Shown in pieces: positions 60,432 through 63,954 of a DNA stretch of 63,954 nucleotides. Positions within the stretch are counted from its first letter, which is position 1; each line of letters opens with the position of its first letter. The position numbers and the translations under genes are program-made. The stretch comes from Puia dinghuensis (lineage in GTDB: Bacteria > Bacteroidota > Bacteroidia > Chitinophagales > Chitinophagaceae): contig JAMFSL010000072.1 of assembly GCA_026225275.1 (NCBI GenBank), forward strand, positions 1 through 63,954. The letters are read 5' to 3'. Below the pieces are notes generated by a model, which was not told the DNA's origin, ran no database searches, and was given only the letters and a program-made list of their open reading frames with translations.

Positions 60432-62327
60432 CTATTTCTGTTTGAACGTTCCGTCGAAATACAGCGTCATTTCCGTGCTGTTCTGACTGAGCGTGAACTT
60501 GCCAAAATTGACGATTTGCGATGGCGCGCCGTCAAAATTCAACGTCAGTGCCAGGTTCTGAATATTCCAGGTATTGCTCCCATTGGGAAAGATATGCAAG
60601 TGAACGATACCCCCATTCTTGACAAAATAACCCATATTCAGATCGTTGTAAACACTGCCTTTGGCCTCATAAGCACCGAGAAAACTATTCGTCGTCAACG
60701 GGATAGTCGTTTTATCGCCATCGTTGAACACAACATTCAGCGGGCCGGTTTTATACATCGCGATGAAAGGCTCATGATTATCGACCGTTTGCGGGGGGTT
60801 GTTATCATATCCGTTATAGTTATTACCCGAACCGGCATTTCCCCCATACAGGTCAACCCAGTAATGGTCATCACCCGCCTTTCCCGACGTACCCGTCGTA
60901 ATCGTCGCCCAAACGCTTGTCAGCCTGGCGCCATTACTATTCGGAACGCAATTCCGGATATTAAAATTATCGGTCGCGCTGTAGGAGCCTATCTCATCGC
61001 CGGCCATATCCTTCAACGTATACGCGATCGGTTGCGCATTCTGGTACGTGGCGCCCGCAAATATGGCATCCAGTTGCTTTTCCAGCTGAGCTTTATTGAA
61101 GGACGGTGTGTTAGACTGGCTTGAGCCGCCGACCGTATAACAATTGATCGTGCTGGACGTCGAGGAACTCTGTGACATCTGGTTGAGTGAGAAATTGACT
61201 TTTGCACCGAACCCGCTGTAGGCAGCCTTGAACTGATCGGCTTCCTGCGACGTGGCAAACGTATAGGTCAGGTTGGCCAGCGCGCGAAGACCGTACGTCA
61301 CCTGGCTTACAACGATCAGATTTTTGATGCCTTCGACCTTGGGATCCGCGAAGAAACCGCTGTCCTGATCCTGCAAATCGATTGTATACAGGTATTTTGT
61401 GGCATCGATCGTCAGGTTCACCGAATTGGAAGTCCCTGATGTACTGAACGCGTTCGAAGCGCTAAAACCGTCATAGCTACCTCCCGCTGTCACCTGCATG
61501 GACTGTGTGGCGCTGTTGCCGGTCTCATAGACCTGGTAGGTGAACGCTTCCGAGCCCGACGGCCCCTTCAGCGCATCCCTGAGTTTCTTTACGCCGTACA
61601 AAGCAGTAGCCTGATTGGGGGATTTAACTACTATATAGCCGCTGCCGCTGGCATTCGGGTTTTCGTTGATCAGGGTAATAGGATAGCGAATCCCCGTTTG
61701 CTCAGTATAAAGACTGCTAAAAAAATTATCGAAGGTATAAATGGCCCCGGGATAGATATACCCGGCCTGCGCCTTGTAATCGGCATTGAGAAAGCTCGTG
61801 CTGCTGGCCGTCAACGAGATGGCTGAGCTGGCACAATCCCACTGGATACTGTCTGTCTTTTTGGTATCTTTTTTTTCACTGCCCTTTACTGTCGTGCTCT
61901 TGTAACTGGTCGGCTGACCGCTGAAAGACGGATTTTTGACGAACTTCAAATTAATACGCGAGCCGTCGCTAAGATTAACCGTCTTCCGGGCGGTATCATC
62001 CATCGTCTTGCTGTACTTCTTTTGGCGGGCGGCGTACTTGGTGGTCTTTTTATAGTCCGCGTCGTTGAGTACTGTCAGCCTGGTGGTCGAAAAATGTACC
62101 GCGTCGTCCGCGATCAATCCCGTGGTAGCCGCAGGCTTAGCCGGAGTGGCAGGCGGAGTGGTGGGGGTCGTCGCCTTCGCAGGTGGTGCCGTGGCTGCCG
62201 TGTTTTTGGCGGGTGGCTTTGCCGTTTGAGCGGTAGCTGCGACGCTGAAAAGAACGATCATAAGAAGGACAACAGATCCGGGTTTGATATTGCTGAAAAA
62301 GTCAGGAACGTTACTGGTGCGTTTCAT
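60432..62327 (-). CDS. Secreted cholesterol-dependent-cytolysin-like protein
   Basis: Signal peptide at 1-34 (VVLLMIVLFSVAATAQ), a Pro/Thr/Ala linker at 35-70, then a domain of about 380 residues that follows the order of the thiol-activated cytolysin core: YIYPGAIYTF (191-200, Y-P-G-A), YLYTIDLQD (312-320), FF at 325-326, a VSQVTYGLRALANLTYTF strand (340-357), CYTVGGSS (396-403) and PIAYTLKDM (433-441). In known CDCs the same order is YPGAL, I-Y-Y-x-V, F-F, V-A-Y-G-R, Y-x-x-G-G and I-A-Y-T-T-x-F-x-x-D. After residue 460 the domain differs: no tryptophan-rich undecapeptide and no Thr-Leu cholesterol pair. This is the pattern of CDC-like (CDCL) proteins described from Bacteroidota. It is the largest gene of a three-gene set. 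Confidence 0.8.
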   Translation of the reverse strand: MKRTSNVPDFFSNIKPGSVVLLMIVLFSVAATAQTAKPPAKNTAATAPPAKATTPTTPPATPAKPAATTGLIADDAVHFSTTRLTVLNDADYKKTTKYAARQKKYSKTMDDTARKTVNLSDGSRINLKFVKNPSFSGQPTSYKSTTVKGSEKKDTKKTDSIQWDCASSAISLTASSTSFLNADYKAQAGYIYPGAIYTFDNFFSSLYTEQTGIRYPITLINENPNASGSGYIVVKSPNQATALYGVKKLRDALKGPSGSEAFTYQVYETGNSATQSMQVTAGGSYDGFSASNAFSTSGTSNSVNLTIDATKYLYTIDLQDQDSGFFADPKVEGIKNLIVVSQVTYGLRALANLTYTFATSQEADQFKAAYSGFGAKVNFSLNQMSQSSSTSSTINCYTVGGSSQSNTPSFNKAQLEKQLDAIFAGATYQNAQPIAYTLKDMAGDEIGSYSATDNFNIRNCVPNSNGARLTSVWATITTGTSGKAGDDHYWVDLYGGNAGSGNNYNGYDNNPPQTVDNHEPFIAMYKTGPLNVVFNDGDKTTIPLTTNSFLGAYEAKGSVYNDLNMGYFVKNGGIVHLHIFPNGSNTWNIQNLALTLNFDGAPSQIVNFGKFTLSQNSTEMTLYFDGTFKQK

Positions 62328-62359
62328 GGTGAATAGGTATGATTGATGTGATTAAAAAC

Positions 62360-62680
62360 TTATGGCTTGACAACGGCGGTGCTGTCCGGCGGATGCACTT
62401 TAGCGGAGTCGGCAGGCGGAGCCTTAGGCTTAGGCTTCTTCTTGAACAAACCGGTAAAACTTTTGAACGCCTTGTCCGACGCGCTGTCCACCTTATTCAG
62501 AGCGTTATTGGTTACAGTGTTGGACTTCGTGTTCGCCCTTGTTTCCGCACTCGTCACCGTCTGTTGCGGAATATTTTTGACAGATTGAGTCGCAGTCTGA
62601 GCTGCTAAGCGGCCGCCTGACAGCAGCAGCAGAATGAAAGCCAGGTATTTCCACCGGCTCTTTCGGGAAGGTGTTTGCAT
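62360..62680 (-). CDS. Small secreted protein, first gene of the cytolysin-like locus
   Basis: ATG 62680 (MQTPSRKSRWKYLAF) begins a signal peptide ending GGRLAAQ near residue 28. The mature 78 residues are mainly helical and Thr/Asn/Lys-rich, then Lys-Pro-rich at the end (SFTGLFKKKPKPKAPPADSA). I recognise no family. It precedes the cytolysin-like gene by 32 bases and starts the transcript: on the minus strand a perfect -7 box, TAGTTTTG, lies at 62724-62717. It could be a partner, chaperone or toxin-associated protein, all by inference. Confidence 0.65.
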   Translation of the reverse strand: MQTPSRKSRWKYLAFILLLLSGGRLAAQTATQSVKNIPQQTVTSAETRANTKSNTVTNNALNKVDSASDKAFKSFTGLFKKKPKPKAPPADSAKVHPPDSTAVVKP

Positions 62681-62716
62681 ATTAATAGGTATTAGCGGGG
62701 GTTTATCTGAACAGCA

Positions 62717-62724
62717 CAAAACTA
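62717..62724 (-). promoter_or_regulatory. -7 box of the cytolysin-like locus
   Basis: On the minus strand TAGTTTTG matches TAnnTTTG. A TTTG at 62742-62739 is only 14 bases away from it, closer than the usual 19, so the -33 assignment is uncertain. Confidence 0.45.
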
Positions 62725-62819
62725 TTTTTAATCCCCACCAAATAATATCCCCTAAAAAGGGTAATTTTCCATCAGCGGTAATTTTTTACTTTTAATGGGT
62801 GAACTCACAACATGGTTAC

Positions 62820-63954
62820 ATGAAACCATTCTTCCTGCTGATAGCTATTGCTGCAGTTACATTGAATGTATATGGGCAGCCTTCCTGGGAACATAGGAGG
62901 GATAGCCTATTGACTGCATTATCCCGGGGAAAGACGGATTCAGCTAAAGTCTGGACCATGATAGAGCTCGGAATACTGTACCTGGACAATCATCCCGATT
63001 CTGCCGATTATTATGCAAAAGCCCTGTGCAAATTGAGCGAGAAGGACCATATACCCAACGGATTGACAAATGGACTCAGCATGCAGGCTTACATCCTGTC
63101 CAATAAAAATCGGGAGGAAGAAGCGATCGCCATGTACCTGAAGGCGATCGACATTGCGAAAAAAGCCAATTTGCAAAAACAGGCTGCCAATGCCTGCAAT
63201 AATTTGGCTATTCTGTATAATAGCATCGGCGATCAATCTTCCAGCCTCGACTACTATTTAAAGGCCGCAGACATCTACCATAAATTGAACGACTCTTCCT
63301 CCATGTCATTCATATATGGAAATATTGCAGAAGTATACAATGATCTCAAAGATTTCAACAATGGATACCTGTATTCCCTGAAAGGCATATCCCTGTGCCG
63401 GCGCCTCCATACTAATCATGGACTCGGCTCCGGGATGGTGAATCTCAGCGTTTCCCTGATCTGCCTTAAACGCTATGACACGGCACTTGTCGTCCTGTAT
63501 GACTGTAAAAAACTGGCCAGGGAAGAAGAGAATACAATCCAACTTGTCAATATTCTGGGGGATATTGACTATGCCTACGCCGGGCTCGGAAAATTCAATC
63601 TGATCAAGGCTAATGCAGACGAGATGATGTCCATATCCAAATCCATAGATTATAAAGAAGGGATCTGTTACGCATTGGTCGGCCTGGCGGAATACTGGTC
63701 AAATCAAAAAAAGTTTCCCCTCGCCATCCATTACGCAAATGAGGCTATCGACTCCGCTAGAAAAATAAGGGTAACCGCCACCTTGCGGGACGCATACCAG
63801 GAAGCTGGCAATATCGAGATCGCTTCGGGCAACATTCCCCGCTATCGTTATTATGACGATCTCAGGGACTCCATAGATGAGGTGCTGTATTCCGACAAGA
63901 TGCTCAAGAACACCCAGGAGTTGGATGCCAAATATTCACTCAACAAGAAGCAGA
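62820..63954 (+). CDS. TPR-containing protein, probably a sensor kinase, cut by the window end
   Basis: Open from ATG 62820 to the last base with no stop (378 codons). A signal peptide (FFLLIAIAAVTLNVYGQ) is followed by tetratricopeptide helices: ELGILYLDNHPDSADYYAKA, AIAMYLKAIDIAKKANLQKQ, NNLAILYNSIGDQSSSLDYY, YGNIAEVYNDLKDFNNGYLY. The last residues (NTQELDAKYSLNKKQ) are the coil that precedes the membrane helix in TPR histidine kinases or LuxR-type proteins of this phylum, like the kinase at 15587-17908. The C-terminal part, and so the output, is outside the window. Divergent from the cytolysin-like locus by 139 bases. Confidence 0.8.
   Translation, partial: MKPFFLLIAIAAVTLNVYGQPSWEHRRDSLLTALSRGKTDSAKVWTMIELGILYLDNHPDSADYYAKALCKLSEKDHIPNGLTNGLSMQAYILSNKNREEEAIAMYLKAIDIAKKANLQKQAANACNNLAILYNSIGDQSSSLDYYLKAADIYHKLNDSSSMSFIYGNIAEVYNDLKDFNNGYLYSLKGISLCRRLHTNHGLGSGMVNLSVSLICLKRYDTALVVLYDCKKLAREEENTIQLVNILGDIDYAYAGLGKFNLIKANADEMMSISKSIDYKEGICYALVGLAEYWSNQKKFPLAIHYANEAIDSARKIRVTATLRDAYQEAGNIEIASGNIPRYRYYDDLRDSIDEVLYSDKMLKNTQELDAKYSLNKKQ

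Noticed and set aside
1-63954. CRISPR array, tRNA or rRNA genes
   Set aside because: No regularly spaced identical repeats and no tRNA-like cloverleaf motifs were seen in the gaps.

Overview
The window looks like a chromosomal segment from a Bacteroidota bacterium, most likely a Chitinophagaceae-type soil organism. The reasons are promoters with a TAnnTTTG -7 box and a TTG -33 box, a type IX secretion C-terminal domain, a SusC-like DEVVITGFG motif, lineage-typical families (DUF2911, DUF3810, DUF2147, DUF4412, DUF6807, Oxidoreduct_C), and LytS/LytTR and TPR-containing two-component kinases. The species is inferred only at this level. I see no rRNA, tRNA or CRISPR array.

Layout. 1-6359: the end of an ankyrin protein, YdcF, an AraC gene broken by an internal deletion, an SRPBCC protein, a lone HTH protein, the ammonium transporter amt, and a LytS/LytTR pair. 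6360-9960 is an accessory patch: a NUMOD4/NUMOD1 protein with a damaged HNH core, a small secreted protein whose last codons come from an IS1-family remnant, and an RHS-type gene fragment. 10071-19502 holds PBP1A, a secreted PA14-like/T9SS protein, an outer-membrane barrel, a NarL-type two-component system and a GH8 glycanase. 19596-27914 is a same-strand block: response regulator, kinase, TolC, RND permease, membrane fusion protein. 28008-31243 has an ABC exporter, a DUF2147 protein and an SDR.

31256-41602 is a carbohydrate-use cluster behind a LacI-type operator: GH3 with an inserted PA14, a DUF6807 protein, a Tat-exported Gfo/Idh/MocA oxidoreductase, a lipoprotein oxidoreductase and a double cupin, then a secreted protein and an AraC regulator. 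41640-52858 is mostly housekeeping: DinB-like, DUF2130, a lipoprotein, a 4'-phosphopantetheinyl transferase, dcd, DUF3810, an acyl-CoA carboxylase beta subunit, rnhA, a coiled-coil membrane protein, manA, yraN, a YkgJ-like protein and xerD. 52912-53720 is a decayed patch that may be an ADP-ribosyltransferase-like toxin tail with a small partner gene.

53930-59417: an ECF sigma factor, a membrane protein joining anti-sigma-like, carboxypeptidase-regulatory and TonB-C parts, a DUF2911 protein and an FtsX/MacB permease. 59572-62680 is the most interesting locus: a three-gene set coding for a small secreted protein, a 631-residue protein that matches the cholesterol-dependent cytolysin fold but lacks the tryptophan-rich undecapeptide, and a DUF4412 protein. 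The window ends inside a TPR protein that is probably another sensor kinase.
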